From: Manis javanica
Lineage: Eukaryota > Chordata > Mammalia > Pholidota > Manidae
Length of the DNA stretch: 64,000 bases
Assembly: GCF_040802235.1 (NCBI RefSeq)
Contig: NC_133158.1
Span: 44,458,001 to 44,522,000 of the forward strand
Direction of reading: 5' to 3'
Shown one piece after another: positions 39,101 to 51,825 of the stretch. The notes below the pieces were generated by a model, which was not told where the DNA came from, made no database searches, and was given only the letters and a program-made list of their open reading frames with translations. A program made the translations under genes and the position numbers. The stretch's first letter is position 1. Each line of letters starts with the position of its first letter.

Positions 39101-39560
39101 AAACATGTCATCTTGCGAAAACAGATCTAACAGCTTTCCTTCCTTTTAAAAATATTAAGCCCACTAATGACACCACACAGAAGAGGAGGATGAAATTGAT
39201 AGGATGCTTTCCTTTCTTCCTTTCCTTTTTCTGAAACCAATCCAGAGTCAGTTTCCAAAGACCATGCCTGCTTTGTCTTTGTAAAGCTGCTGTCATTTAT
39301 AGTTTCACAAGCTTCATTTTGTCATTAGGGTAGACCAAGAGGGACACAGGGCCCAGGGTCAAGGGCTCAGTGAGGGAAGTATCTCGGCAAGATACAAAGC
39401 CATTTTCATCCTCTGCTCACCCCAACTTACTCTCCACCCTTTCTGCTTTTCTTAACACCATTCTGTGGCTTTAGTTGGGTTCCTCTAACGGGTGATACTA
39501 GGGGCAATCAGAAGACAGAAGGAGAGAGATCTAGGTATTCACTCTCTTGCCCCCTTCTCT
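33119..39560. other. Intron 2 stretch, mostly unique
   Basis: Mostly AT-rich sequence with no recognised exon. A weak MIR-like segment is at about 36900-37000 (GAGGAACTGGGACCCAAGAG). An A-run lies at 33835-33846. Nothing else can be named. Confidence 0.5.
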
Positions 39561-39564
39561 GCAA

Positions 39565-39756
39565 GGGTTGCCAGATAACATGTAGACTGCCCAGTTAAAC
39601 TCAAGCTTCAGATAAACAACGAAAAATGTTTAGAACATGTCCCAAATACTGCATGGGAAATATTTATACTAAACAATTTTTTGCTTCTCTGACATAGAAA
39701 TTTAACTGGGCATCCTGTATTTTTATTAGCTAACTCTGGCAGTCCTACAAGTCGGC
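39565..39756. mobile_element. Palindromic MITE-like element
   Basis: The left arm GGTTGCCAGATAACA...GCCCAGTTAAAC...TCAGATAAACAACGA is answered on the right by TTGCTTCTCTGA...TTTAACTGGGCATCCTG...TAACTCTGGCAGTCC. This is an inverted repeat over the full length, with the centre near 39650. The design is that of a widely dispersed mammalian DNA-transposon palindrome; I do not assign a family name. Confidence 0.7.
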
Positions 39757-39984
39757 AAAGTTGCTGCAGCTCAGGTATGTCCATCGACAGAAGAGCACAG
39801 CCCCCATCAGGCTGCTCCTCCAGAGACACATTCTGGATTCTGGTGCCTGCCCGAATCAGGCCCTGCCATTGCTAGTCTGAGGTGCTCCTAGTGTATGCTT
39901 TGTGGGTTCCTCTAAACCTTGCACACAACTGTGCAAATAGTCCCTTTGTAGTTAACTCTCCTCAAGTCACTCTGGCGGAATGTG

Positions 39985-40145
39985 GCCTCCCTTTCCTCCC
40001 AGGACCATGACTGATAACATCCATCACTATGGACTTCCAAGCCTATTCTCCTAGCATTGCTCTTTTAAAATATCCCATCAACAACTTGATTACAATGTCT
40101 AGCACATAGCAGCTGTCTAGCAAATACTTCTTGAATGAATGAGCA
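39985..40145 (+). mobile_element. LINE L2 3' end
   Basis: ATGTCTAGCACATAGCAGCT then CTTCTTGAATGAATGAG, the L2 terminus with its TGAA-type tail. Confidence 0.65.
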
Positions 40146-42520
40146 AAGCAAAGCTCGAGTCCATACTGCTTTTGCAACATCCCTCTTTGGTTATTAAGGC
40201 CTTAAAGGTCTGCATCATGAAGAGGTTATATTGCAATCACAAAGGACAGAAAACAGTTCAGGATGTACTTGAAGAAGGGGTAGAGTGGCAGGAAAACCAA
40301 CCGACAGGCTAGCGAAGGCAAGAGGGTTAGGAATGTTCTCGTTGACTACTGCTGTGGGATGAATGGCCCCTACATTTAGGTCATTCTTTCCCCTGGTTCA
40401 GTAAGTTGGGGGGCTTAGCTGGGCACTCCTAGCTTAGAGAGTCCCATGTGTTTGTAGCCAGTGGTCCTGGTGTGGAGTCACCAGGAGGACTTTCACTCAC
40501 ATGTCCAGTGTCAGGGCTGGCATAGCTGGCACAGCCACTGGCCGGCTGGGCATCTCTCCCAGCGGCGGCTCCACGCAGCTAGTTCCAGCTTCCTCACAGC
40601 ACGATGGTTTCAGATAGTCAGCCTGCTCAGGGAGCAACTGGCTGCTCCCAAGGCAAGGGTTCCCAGAGGTAAAAAATGGAAACCGCGAGTGGCCTAAGAT
40701 CCTGGCCCAGGAACTCCCATGCATCCCTTCTCCCCTTTCCTGCTTGCTGTTGTTCTAAGGAGTTGCAACTTGTCTCCACACAAAAGGAGGGACTCAGAAC
40801 CCCTCTCCATGGCCCAAACACTGTGAAACCAACTTTAATCCTCTACAAAGTATGATCCCAAATCAGAAATCAGACAGAACTACAGCCAGCCAACATACAA
40901 AGTGATCCAGAAATATTTGCCAAGTACATTAAAAAGTAAGGAAAATATAGAGCAGGAAGTTTTATTCCCCTTATTTGGAAAATTACTTAGATTCAGATTG
41001 ATTTTTCACACTAAAAAGTTTAAAATTATTTATCCATGGTGCTTAAACTGGGATAGCAGTTTAGAAAGTGCCAGAAAGGAAATGTGAAATGAATGAAGCA
41101 CATTTCATTGTTTTAAAATAGAAGTTTGGATTTGGCCCCCTTCACGAGCTGGTTCCACAGCCAGGCAACGTATGTGGGGCCCCACACTCAGAAGGGCTTG
41201 GGCTTGATTTCATGCTCTGCTTAATAATTTTTAACAAGGGATCCATGATTTCATTTTTAGCTGGACGCAGAGTCCATACAGCTGGCCCTGGCCTCGGGTG
41301 AGAGGAAAAAGGGAAAGGAGGCAGCGATGGGCGAACCTCTGTAACTGAGTTCTCTAGGTCTTTCATTCTGGAGCGCATGACTGGGCAAAACTGAGACGAA
41401 CGCAGGGGGTAGGAACCCAAGTAAGTGAGTGCAGGAGGTGCCTCCCCTTGGCCATGGTGGCACAGCCCATCTGCTAGACTAGGTTTTAGCACAAGGCCAA
41501 AAACCCACTGTTGCATTTTGAAGTAACGCTCCAAAAGAGGATTCAGAGTCAAATCTATTCTCAGCACCCCTAAGTTAATGACAACCGGTCACTTCCTGCA
41601 AACAAGGAGAAGCCCATTCAAGAGAAAATAAAAATTGTACTTGGACTGAAATAGCACTGTTTCTTGATTGAATTGTCCAAAGTAGGCCAAATCTTCACAA
41701 TTAATTAGTATTGATCAGAAACCCCAACGCATTACTGATTAAGAATGCTGGGAGAAACCAATCAATAGCATTGAGTGGGGTTTTCACAAGCTCTCAACGG
41801 GCCCCAGGTGCCCCCTCCAAAGGTCTGTTCTAAGTTGGCTCGCAGAGAACTTTTTTGTGAGACACAGGGAGACATCTGCCGGGGGGGCTGAAGCAAGTTC
41901 TGTGGAAGCTCTAAGGATGCCCTGGGAGATGCTTATCTGCACACCAGGCTTCCTGTGCCCTGCACAACACGTTACCAGCCTAAGAGGGAGGGCCAACTCT
42001 GAAAACAGTTCAGCCCATTTGATCTACCAAGAGCACACTTCCCAAGAAGGAACATTAGCATTTCTACGCTCTCCTGTAATCACAGATGAACCCCACTAAT
42101 ACGAAACCTGCAGGTGTAAACCATCTTATTGTACAGCCCAGGCTGAAATTCAAATTGGTGCTCTCTTCTGAAAAACTGCTTGCTGTGTAAATTAATTCTG
42201 TAAATAAAATTATGAGTGTTTCACCTTTTTAAAAAAGCAAAATGTTTTCAAGCACTTGAGAAATATTATTTCCATACAAATAATTGACAAGCAGCATATG
42301 AAATGTTCCTAGCTCTTGGATAGGAGCAGGATTCCAAAGTCTAGAAGGGTCACCATTTTCCTGGTACAAGTGAGTTCGCAGGCTTAAAAGGATCTTAAAT
42401 GGCAATTGTCTTAGCATAATTTATAACTGCAATTTTTCACTAAACTGTGTGGTCCTTCTCTTTATGATAGGGAGCAAATTCTATCTTCAGTTGGTCTGAA
42501 GTTATCCAATATTCAATCTC

Positions 42521-42566
42521 AAAAAGAAAGAAGGAAGGGAAAGAGGAAGGGAGGGAGAGGAAAAAT
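42521..42566 (+). repeat. GA-rich simple repeat
   Basis: AAAGAAAGAAGGAAGGGAAAG-type purine tract of about 45 bases. Confidence 0.9.
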
Positions 42567-42869
42567 ATGAATAAGCCTGCAAATTAGTTTATTGCTTCAG
42601 TGTTTTAATTCTGAAAATTAACGTGGCCTATAATTAGTCCCCAAAATTAGTCTCAGCACACACATATTTGGCAGAGGTTAGTTAACTAAATTAGTGAGAT
42701 AATGGTGCTGTTAAGACAATTTCCAGCTTGGCCACCATGACAGTCTGTTAACCTCATTCTGCTCCCATGGGCTCAGACCACAGCCCACCCTGGTTACCAG
42801 TTTACAACCAAGACTCGTGGTCAAGAGCGAACTGGGAGAGAGTGTACAGGGAGACAGCCTGGTGTGTTC

Positions 42870-43000
42870 AGACTGCAAGCCAGATGACCAAAACTTTCCT
42901 TCTCAGATGTATGTGACCTTGGACAAGTCACCTGACTTCACAGGAACTTTGCTTGAATGGCCTCTCTACCTGCCTCCCAAGGCTGCCACAAAATCAAACA
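42870..43000 (-). mobile_element. MIR SINE fragment
   Basis: TGTGACCTTGGACAAGTCAC and a following CCTGACTTCACAGG/CTACCTGCCTCCC pattern in reverse-complement MIR order. Confidence 0.65.
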
Positions 43001-44039
43001 GAAGAAGGTGGGTGAGAGCATTTGAAGGTGTGCATTGTAACCAGGAGCAGGTACAGATCTCCAGTCCTATGGACAATCCTCCGAGCATGTGTACTCAGAA
43101 GACAGTGGATTAAGAGCATCACATTTACCCAAGATATTACTTGCACATTGAAGTTATTATAATGTACAACCTGAAGGGCAAAAAAAATCACTTTTATAAC
43201 TGAGATTGACAATAATAAATTCCCTGCAGCATGAATCCCTAAAATAACCTTCATACAGAAGCGACTCACTTGTTGAACAATACTACCCATTGACCAGGGC
43301 TGGATAGAGACCCTGATGGCTTAAAGGCCTGCCTTAATAAGCAACTCCAATTCCATTCTTTCCCCAGCTGGATCAATATCAGCAGCAACCTTGTGTGTCT
43401 GTACCTTCCTCCTGGAGTATAGATTCCTTAGCGTGCTCAGAGCGAACGACACCAAGGACGGATCACACTAGTAGTATTGGAAAACCATGTAGTATTTCAT
43501 CCACTCTTGTTTTGAATTGTTTTTTCTGGTTGTTTCAAATACAGCAAAAGGAGAAAAAGGGCCAAAAGACCCAGATGGAGACCAGAGGCATTTGATTTTT
43601 CACCTTGAAAGCGTCAAATATCTGGTATTCATGGCAGCGTTTGATCTATCTGTATGGGTGGATTCCAGGCTCCATGCAGCTTGCTGTTTTATTACATGAG
43701 CAGGAAACAGATTTAGAGCTCTCTGGCCAGGAATCGTTGCAGCCTTAGAGGTTGATAACTTTAGGGAGGTGCTTTTTCCACAGCCAGGGGAAGCCTGTGA
43801 AAATAGTGTTGCAGCTCAACATTTTAAGCTATCATTTTCCCTTTTCAAAGAGGCTATGCTTAGGGTGGTTAGTTCCCACCTAAACTGCTACCAAGATTCT
43901 GCAGAACTGGCACATTAGATCCTCTGTGTGGAGTTGAGCTTTGCAAATCCCTGGTTCCAGATGCCTGCACACGCCAGCCCACAGGAACACCATGAAACCA
44001 GACGCAGGCTGGGGACCCCTCTCTAACGGTCCTATCTGT

Positions 44040-44320
44040 CAAATCCCATATTTGAAGCAGAATCGAATCACATCACTGCTTTAGGCAGTCACATGGTTTG
44101 ATCCCTCTGCAGCCTTTCTAGAAATTGCATTCCTTCCTTTGCCATCCCCCCAGACTTCCATGCACAGGAGCAAGATCAGCCAGGCCCAGCCTCCTGCCAG
44201 AAATGACCTTCAGTCTTGGGTGCCACAGTGCACACCCCGTCACCTTTTGTTGTCAGTTCCTTCTTACTCCAAGCTCATCCTCACCTCTCCTGAGACGTCA
44301 CTCCACACGCTTCCCACAAA
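44040..44320 (+). mobile_element. LINE L2 fragment
   Basis: AATCACATCACTGCTTTAGG, CCTCTGCAGCCTTTCTAG, CAGTCTTGGGTGCCACAGTG, CAGTTCCTTCTTACTCCAAG in L2 forward order. The reading frames across it are not genes. Confidence 0.65.
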
Positions 44321-44469
44321 TCAGGGAGTGGGGAGGGATTAAAGATACCCTAGGCAGAATCTGCCCACGTCAGCGTGTAGGTATCAGATGATCACTGTAT
44401 GCTAAAACCACCAAAAGAAAAACTTTCTGTATTTACTGTGTGATCTGGGGTGGTTGAGTAGGGGTATTA

Positions 44470-44530
44470 TTTATTTGTTTATTAATAGATATTTAGTAAT
44501 ATCTTTTAATAAATATTTATTATTTGGGAA
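44470..44530 (+). repeat. AT-rich TTTATT-type low-complexity tract
   Basis: TATTTATTTGTTTATTAATA and similar over about 60 bases. Confidence 0.8.
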
Positions 44531-44652
44531 TGAATATTTAAATCCACTTCTTATTTGAAAAATCAGATTCATGGTAGTGCATCTATCTATCTGTCTGTGA
44601 ATGCAGGTCCTTCTCTGTCTCTCTCCACCTCCTTGATAGCAGAAAAATAAAA

Positions 44653-44659
<7 letters not shown>

Positions 44660-44686
<27 letters not shown>
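44660..44686 (+). repeat. (TG)n microsatellite
   Basis: Thirteen uninterrupted TG units. Confidence 0.97.
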
Positions 44687-44784
44687 CCTGCTCCTTCAAA
44701 TCCAAAAAGAAGATAATTCAAATTTCTGTGGTTGGGGTTTTGTTCAAAACAAGGAGAGGAGAGTACCTCAGTACAACAACATTT

Positions 44785-44900
44785 GATCTTTTTTGAATTA
44801 AAGTATCATTGATATACGATCTTATGTTGGTTTCAAATATACAACACAGTGGTTCAACACAACATTTAATCTTATTCATTGTTTGCAACCATATAATCAC
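44785..44900 (-). mobile_element. Old L1 3' fragment, antisense
   Basis: TGAATTAAAGTATCATTGAT, ATACGATCTTATGTTGG and TTTCAAATATACAACACAGT are a common antisense L1M/L1MA tail. Confidence 0.7.
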
Positions 44901-45559
44901 ATTAAAGCAAACTAAATCTTACTTGCTCCTGGCATATCCCCACACCTACTAGAAATTTCTCAAGCCACAACCTCCTTCCCAAAGAAGGAGCATACCTACT
45001 CAAGTATGACACCTGAGATTTTGTCAGGTGATCATACCCCAAAGAACCTACAACTGCTGTGAACCCCACAGGGAGTTCAGAATAGTACCCCCCATCTGGG
45101 CATTTACCTGGATCGGAGGGATTTTTTTATTAAAATCAGGTGCATCTATGCCTTTTCTCTCCAAAGACACAGGCATTTGGAAACAAATCTACCACAGTTC
45201 ACTAAGGCAAGAGAAATCCATTCCAGTTTTAGAAATTCAATTTAGCTTGGGTAAGCCTCCAAGCTCTGGAAGTGAGCTCTGCCAGGTTTATTATTCATAA
45301 ATCTTTGCTTCAGATTGCAAGTCTCTTGGCAGCCGCTCTCCTTCCAGTATTTTCCTACTTTTGTATGTCAATAAAAAATGTTAACTCTTGGAGTCTCTCT
45401 AAATGACAAGTATTATGATACAGCTCAAGATAGCCAGCAAAATTATTGTCTCGCAAAAGAATATTTTAGTTGTGCCTAAACTGGTGATCGGTGGTGAATA
45501 ATCTAGGTTCAGAGGGTTATATCTGCATTTATAAACATGTTTGGATTTACCCCTGCAGA

Positions 45560-46780
45560 TAAATTAGAATAGAACTGGATCTGTGAACTATTGTTTCATT
45601 CAAATAGGGCATCTCATCAAGATGAAGTTCTCAGCCTAACTAATCAAATAATGGAGGTACTTTGCTCATTTGGGAATGAAAATCTCTGAACCACTAAGAT
45701 CCTAATGAATTCATTTTTTAATTAGAAAATAAGAAGAATCCTAATATTTCTGAGGGGGGAAAAAAAGCCTGTCTCCATACTGTAAATGCGCTTTGTATCC
45801 AGAGGTTATGAGGAGTATTTCAGGGGCATTCTGGGTTTGGAGTGGATAAATGTCATATTTCACATCAATGAATACCGCGGCAACAAGAACAACAAAAACA
45901 AATCTCGGAATGACAAGAATCCAGATTCCCAGCCAATGACCCACTTATGATAATATTTAATATAGCAAAATCCCATCAGAGCCCAAGAATTTAGATCCCT
46001 GTGGAGTTTAAATGGACCTGACTTGTATCTTCTGTGATGTGAATTAGAATTTCAGGGCACCCGTAATTCACTCCCACAGTCGTCATCGCTTCAAGTGTTA
46101 AACAGAGACCTACACTAAGTTTATAATACTTGAGATAAGAACACTTTGGCCCACAGATGACTGGTGAAATTTGAGAGTGTTCATTTTATGATTAATTGAC
46201 TACTCCCCAAACCTCATAGCATTCTGATGTTCTGTGCTTTGTATCACTATTCGCATGGGTCCCTGCTCCGTGTGGACAGCTCCATTTTTATTAATAGGAA
46301 ATACACATTAAGATAAAAGATCTCTCCAGATACCTGTGGTGACAGAGTAAAATAATTTGAATTTCCATGGAATGTAATATTAGGTTAAAATGGAAATTCC
46401 AAGATGATCTCATATTTTCAAGTTTAAGAATAAGGAATTGAATAACATAGTTTTTAAGAAAATGTCTTTTTGATGACTTCTTGAAGTCTTTACCCTGATC
46501 TTGGTTGGGCTGTTATTAACTTTTGTCTTCGTTCATTTTTAGAGGCAAAAGCACCAACTTAATATTATCATAAAATACCATGGATATATATCACATGAGT
46601 AGTTTTATCTGAAATTAAGGTGCACATATTAATAATAATTTGAATTTATACCACACCATTATTCTGTAACTGTGAAATAATCTCTACTTCTAAGTGTCTC
46701 TTTTTCTACTTAGAATTGAATATCCTCTAACATCTAGAATTATATAAGGAAGAGCTTTATCCATGGCATCTTGAATTTTT
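45560..46780. other. AT-rich unique stretch of intron 2
   Basis: No repeat or exon recognised. It contains several homeodomain-like TAAT/ATTA cores (for example GATTAATTGACT near 46190 and TTTTTAATTAG near 45715). It is the cleanest repeat-free AT-rich block of intron 2. Regulatory function is only a possibility. Confidence 0.3.
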
Positions 46781-48289
46781 CCTTTCAATTAAGTTTTATA
46801 TCTCCAGAAAAGACATACTCAGTTTTCACTAGAATGGACTGATTTTGCTGTAAAGAAATTCCATGCCTTAGAATGGGGAAAATATCGTGTTCTGCAACAG
46901 CTGATACTCCACCTGGCGCCAAGCACGGAGCATGCAGACACGCCCTGAAGGGTCTACAGTCCTTAGGCTGAAGCAGCGGCACAGGCGCTGAGCACGGGGA
47001 CCTAGTCCTGTCCTGACCACCATTCTGCCCGATCTTCAGACTCCAGGGCGGATCAGCTCCCCTGGGAATGCCTCCCTCCTTTGAGGGAGGCCTCAAGGTC
47101 AAAATTACTTTTTACACTATTGAAGTATTATTTGCTTTTTAAAAAAATCTCATTCTCTCCTGAGGGCACAGTGGAATTTTCCAGAGGCTATATGATGAGT
47201 CCTGTCAGGCTGAGTACAGACGCCATTGTAGTCTATTAATCTGGACATTAAAGAGATTTGTGGAAAATGTAGAGCATTGCTACTCTTTCACTAAATATTT
47301 CTCTGCTTTGGAAAATATAATTGCTTTTCATTTTAAAATGCCACTTACGTTACCGTGTCATAGGTTATCAGTTTGTTTTTAAAGAATTAATAAATAAAAC
47401 CTTTTTATGTTCCTCTGTTTTAATTTTTAATAAGGAAACTGTCAGCAGACATAACCCACATAACCAAAACTTCTCTGGGTCTGAGAATTTTCCTGAAGAG
47501 AAAGAAGTGCTGAGAGCAAAAAGGTTGAGAAGCCTGCGGTAGAGGGTCTCTGGGAAATCTGGGGGCTGTCAAGCCCATGATTCTAAGGGTGTGAAGGACC
47601 AGTGAACTCCAGGGGGAGATGGACGGGGATCTGTGAACAGAGGGAAAGCAGCCTTTGAGCACAGCAGGAAGCTCCTGAACAGCAGGGAACCCTTTGTTTG
47701 AGCAGTGCCTCCTCTGCTTTCTGACCCCCCAGCCAGGATCCCACACCCACCCCAAGTCACACAGAGAAGCGCTGGGAGAGCTCATTTCCTTCCACACCCT
47801 CCCCCACAGCTCTGACTGGGACATTCTTGGCCACCAATCTATTTATTGCTTTAATGATCTTTTCACACTGACCCTGCCTGGCCTAAAACAGGTGGGTGGG
47901 TCAACAAGCCACAGAGGAGCGCAGCACCGAGGGGCATTCTAGCACTTGAATCTGCTCAGGCCCCAGCTTCGACTCACGATGGAGGTCCCAAAGTGGCTTT
48001 CAGGCCCCTAGGAAGGTTCACAGCTGGTACCTAAGATTGGCATTATCCCCAGCCGGGTGAGCAGGCACCAGCGTGGGTGCCACCCAGCAGGAAGCAGGAG
48101 GAGTTTCCCACCAAAGGTGAGTTCATTTTATAAACACAAAGTAAGAACACCCACCAGAACCATAATGACAGTACTCAGCGCTTACTGGTGATTTTTTTCA
48201 TTATTATGAGTCCTCTCCCAGCACAACCACTAAAGCTGGGGAGGTGGCTTCCACCCAGCTTGGTCTCCTCCGAAGTCCACACTCTTCCT

Positions 48290-48400
48290 ATTCCTGGTCA
48301 CTACCCAGCTCCCCCACTCCAAGCCTCAGTTTCCCCATCCATAAAATAGGATGATCATTCCTCTTTAAGGCCAAGGTAGAGAATGGCAGTCAGAGGATGC
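48290..48400 (-). mobile_element. MIR SINE fragment
   Basis: AGCCTCAGTTTCCCCATCCA then TAAAATAGGATGATCATTCC. Confidence 0.75.
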
Positions 48401-48539
48401 AAAGGCCCTGGTGTGTATTACGATTTCTCTTGGCTGGTGTGTCGCTGCAGCTAACTCATTGACCCAGCCCTGCTGGGCCCAGTGCTGTGCTCTGCCCCAG
48501 GGAAGGCTGGAGCAGGCTTTAAAGCCTCCTTTCCGCAGC

Positions 48540-48650
48540 TGAGAGCTTCACAGTTTTCAGAGCACTTAACTCATTTGATTTCATTTTATCCTCACAACAA
48601 CTCGGGCTATTCTCACCAGCCCTAATGAAGAAAGCAGAGAACTATATTTG
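48540..48650 (+). mobile_element. MIR SINE fragment
   Basis: AGAGCACTTAACTCATTTGA, TTTTATCCTCACAACAACTC. It lies about 260 bases from PCP4 exon 2. Confidence 0.75.
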
Positions 48651-48910
48651 TATTGTAATTATCATGTTGCCCAAAATGGGAGTCCGCCTTTGGGAAGGAA
48701 ACTGTTCTTATCACTGTGTTTAGCTCACTCTGTTTTCTTTAGAGAACGAGACCGTGATGCTCACTGTGAATTGCTAAAATCCACTCAACACTGAAGGGCA
48801 GACATATACAGTAAGCTGATGTGGATGGAGGGCATGATCTGCCCCTGCCACGTGCCCCAGGCTGCAGATGGGAAAAAAAGTAAGTAGGTAGACTCTGCAT
48901 ATCATCTTAC

Positions 48911-48962
48911 CATTTTCGCCAGATGTCTTGTCTTTTCCATTGGTCGCCCCAGCACCTTGTCG
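48911..48962 (-). CDS. PCP4: PCP4 coding exon 2
   Basis: This 52-base minus-strand exon is bounded by a pyrimidine-rich acceptor (TTTCATGTCTTTAG) and a strong donor (GTAAG). It encodes RQGAGATNGKDKTSGEN plus the first base of the next codon, that is residues 4-20 and the start of residue 21 of PCP4. The trailing G joins the AC that begins exon 3 to make the Asp codon, so phase and sequence agree on both sides of a 25.7-kb intron. The segment is the basic, disordered N-terminal part of the protein. It is too short to be noticed by ORF length and was recognised by its peptide. Exon 1 should supply MSE plus the 5' UTR. I searched the remaining 15 kb for the reverse complement of the expected start-and-donor and found none. 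Confidence 0.96.
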
Positions 48963-49717
48963 CTAAAGACATGAAAAAAAGGAGAAAACATTGTTATCAG
49001 ATATATTCAGGATTATTTTTGTCCCCTCTGTTGTTTCAAATATCTCTTGCATTACATCAAGTCTATGTTACCTTAGCTCGAATGGTGGAAATGTGGTACT
49101 CAGGGGACCAGGACTGGGTCAACCCCAGGAAGGATCTCCTGAAGTTGCAAGACCGCCTTCCCCATCCACACCCAAGGGACACCAGGTAGGAGAGTACTGT
49201 TGCAGGAGCATAACCTCATCTAAAATATTAGGGAAACAGCCAAGGGTTTGTGCTAACTGCAAGATCAGAACTGTCCCTGTTGTCAGTAATGGCCATTACA
49301 CTGCGATATCCTCATGCCAATCACAATGCCCAACTCTTATTTTCAAATAAATTTTAATCGACTACAAAAATGTTATGTCAATAGAGTTTCTCCTGTTGTT
49401 GGGTTATTTTTCTGTCATGGTATATGCCTATCCTGTGCATTTTCATTTCATCAGGTTGACCAAAAGTATGAATATTTTGTGATTACTCTTGAATCTTTGG
49501 GCAAGGTTCTTTGGGTGTGAGGTCTGAGGAATTATATGAAATGCATTACGTATGTAACCATATAAATATGTTTCCTCAAGGCTTACCCAGCTACTGTCTT
49601 TAAATAACATGGTGTTTAGAATTGTTCTAGTCCACGGAAGGAGAAGTATTTTGCCAATCAAATTTTTCTGGCCGTTATGAGAAAATATGCTCAGAGTTGA
49701 AAAGAATTGAAGAGATT

Positions 49718-49862
49718 GTAAGGTCCTTAACTTTCAGAGTAAGAAAATGAAGCCAGGTAGAGAGGCTGATTTGTCCAAGGTAATGTAACTAATTGATGGC
49801 AGAGTCGAGACTGGAGACTGGCTTTCTCTGCCCAGAAGTTAGAATCTTGCAAGAACTGCCAT
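49718..49862 (+). mobile_element. MIR SINE
   Basis: AGTAAGAAAATGAAGCCAGG, TTGTCCAAGGTAATGTAACT, GATGGCAGAGTCGAGACTGG in MIR forward order. The 49865-51320 stretch that follows has nothing I recognise. Confidence 0.85.
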
Positions 49863-51334
49863 TGTTACATAACTACCTGAAGGCGACTCTGGAAAGACAG
49901 AGAGCTGAACAAGACGAAAACTACAAAGGTGTCCTCAAAATTTATATTTGGGTCCAGGACTTCAGCCTAAAAACAATATCATAAAAATAATAATCAGTTC
50001 CTGTCAGCATTCAATGTTGTCATGAGAAATTCCCAGATCCTTAGTCAACGTTTGATTAACAATAAGTAGAGAGAGCATCTGGGAAAATCTTGCTTTCAGG
50101 TTCTGATTAGTATAAATAAATAGGTGAATGATAAAGACAAGGTAACAAAGTTGACCTCCCCTGTGTACTCTTACTACCTTGCACAGCTGATACCCGAGGG
50201 AGAGGCAGAGTCATGTGTCCTGTGTGCTACCAGCCATTCCACACATGCGTGCACACCCCCGGTCCCAGGGCACGTGAAGTGCAAGCGCCCACCCAGGTCA
50301 GGGGCTATTCTGTCTGGTTCTGAAAGTAAAAACCACCACTTTCTGACAGGAAGCGGAAGTAAAAGCAAATTGGAACAGGTACATAAATTGAGTCCCTTCT
50401 TCATATTTAATTTGCAACATCTTAATTTTCAGAACGGGAAACCCACCCCATGTGCTCCCGTGGAGGAAAAACCTGTAGTTCTTAGCCAAACATCATTGTT
50501 CTTCAACAAAGTCCACTGAGGTTCCCGAGTCATCCGTCATTATCTGTGCTTATTTTGATGTCTCCTCTTTTCCAACACAAAGCCCGTAAGGTTGACGCAG
50601 CTGACGCAAATCTGACCATAATGGAGGGCCAAGCTGCTGCACAGCAGCCCTGGACAGCGGCACTACTCCAGAATATAAATCCTCCATCCTTCTCTGCATA
50701 ATTCATAGACAGCTCAGGAAAAAAGAGGCAAATCCCATGTACGAAAAGGAGAGTGTTTTGTATTGAATAAAGCCTAATTAAATGTAATGCAAGTGCAAAA
50801 TAGGTGCACGCTCAGCCCCACCAACTTTAAATACCTTAAGCATGGATGCCGTTCAAATGTCATGAATACCTTTTTCTATAAAAGATCACATTTTAGAAAC
50901 CGAGGAAAACCAGAATGAAATGTTCACAGAGAGAAAAGGATTTCATTTTTTCAGGATTTCTAAGACAGGGTTATTGTGTCAGGTCTTACTTGATAGAAGC
51001 AAAGTGAAGCGGAAGGATGTCATAAGGAGATAGTGTCTCAGATCAGAAAATGATCCTGACAAAAAGCTACACATTGGAAGCGTCTCATTTCAAAATTCTC
51101 TGAGACCCTGAGACATTTTTAAGGGAAGGCTGAGAGCAATGGGGAAATTACCCAACAGCTTTCCTATTCCTGGGGTAAATGGTGGTCATCACACATAATT
51201 GGATCATCACCAGATGAGGAGTTGAAATTTTCCTGAAATGCAAAGAGTCTAGGTCAGTCTGAGTGTTCGGGGTGGTATAACTCACACCCGCCAAGGCCAG
51301 ACGTGCTCCAAGTGCTTCCGGGCATCACTGACTC

Positions 51335-51490
51335 AGCTGACAACATCCCTGCTGAGGAAGATACCATCCTTACCTTCATCAGCCTCACTTTGCAGATTGT
51401 GTCCTAAAGCACAGAGAGGAACTGGCTCAAGTTCACCCAACTGGGAGTTGGCTAAGCCAGATCTCTAAGCTAAGCAGAGACAGGTTGTCT
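51335..51490 (+). mobile_element. MIR SINE
   Basis: CACTTTGCAGATTGTGTCC, AAAGCACAGAGAGGAACTGG, CTCAAGTTCACCCAACTGGG, GGCTAAGCCAGATCTCTAAG. Confidence 0.8.
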
Positions 51491-51774
51491 GGAGTCCTCC
51501 CTTTGAACCACTGAGACGGAGCATATGTCGGTATTGTGTGTGGCATTCCTCCTGAGAGCCTGCTTCCCAGGTGGGGGTAATGAGGCGGGAAGATTCCCAG
51601 GTGAAGGTCAATGTGATGCTATTAACACCATCCACAGGCTGAGAGTTTTGAGAACACTCGACTTATGGGAAGAAGCAGTCAAATCAATAGCCCAGGGCTC
51701 TGTTGTCAGTCATGAGATCTTTTTTAAAGTTTAAATAACACAAGAACTCAGAGCTAGGTTGTGCTAGAAATAAA

Positions 51775-51825
51775 TGGGTAGATGGATGGGTGGGTGGATG
51801 GATGGATGGGTGGGTGGGTAGGTGA
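51775..51825 (+). repeat. (GGAT/GGGT)n tetranucleotide repeat
   Basis: Alternating GATG and GGTG units over about 50 bases. The sequence from 51830 to 54125 is otherwise unannotated: no repeat or gene recognised. Confidence 0.95.

Noticed and set aside
40380-40660. Possible interspersed repeat (CTTCCTCACAGCACGATGG and surrounding text).
   Set aside because: Familiar in style, but I could not assign a family or orientation from sequence alone.
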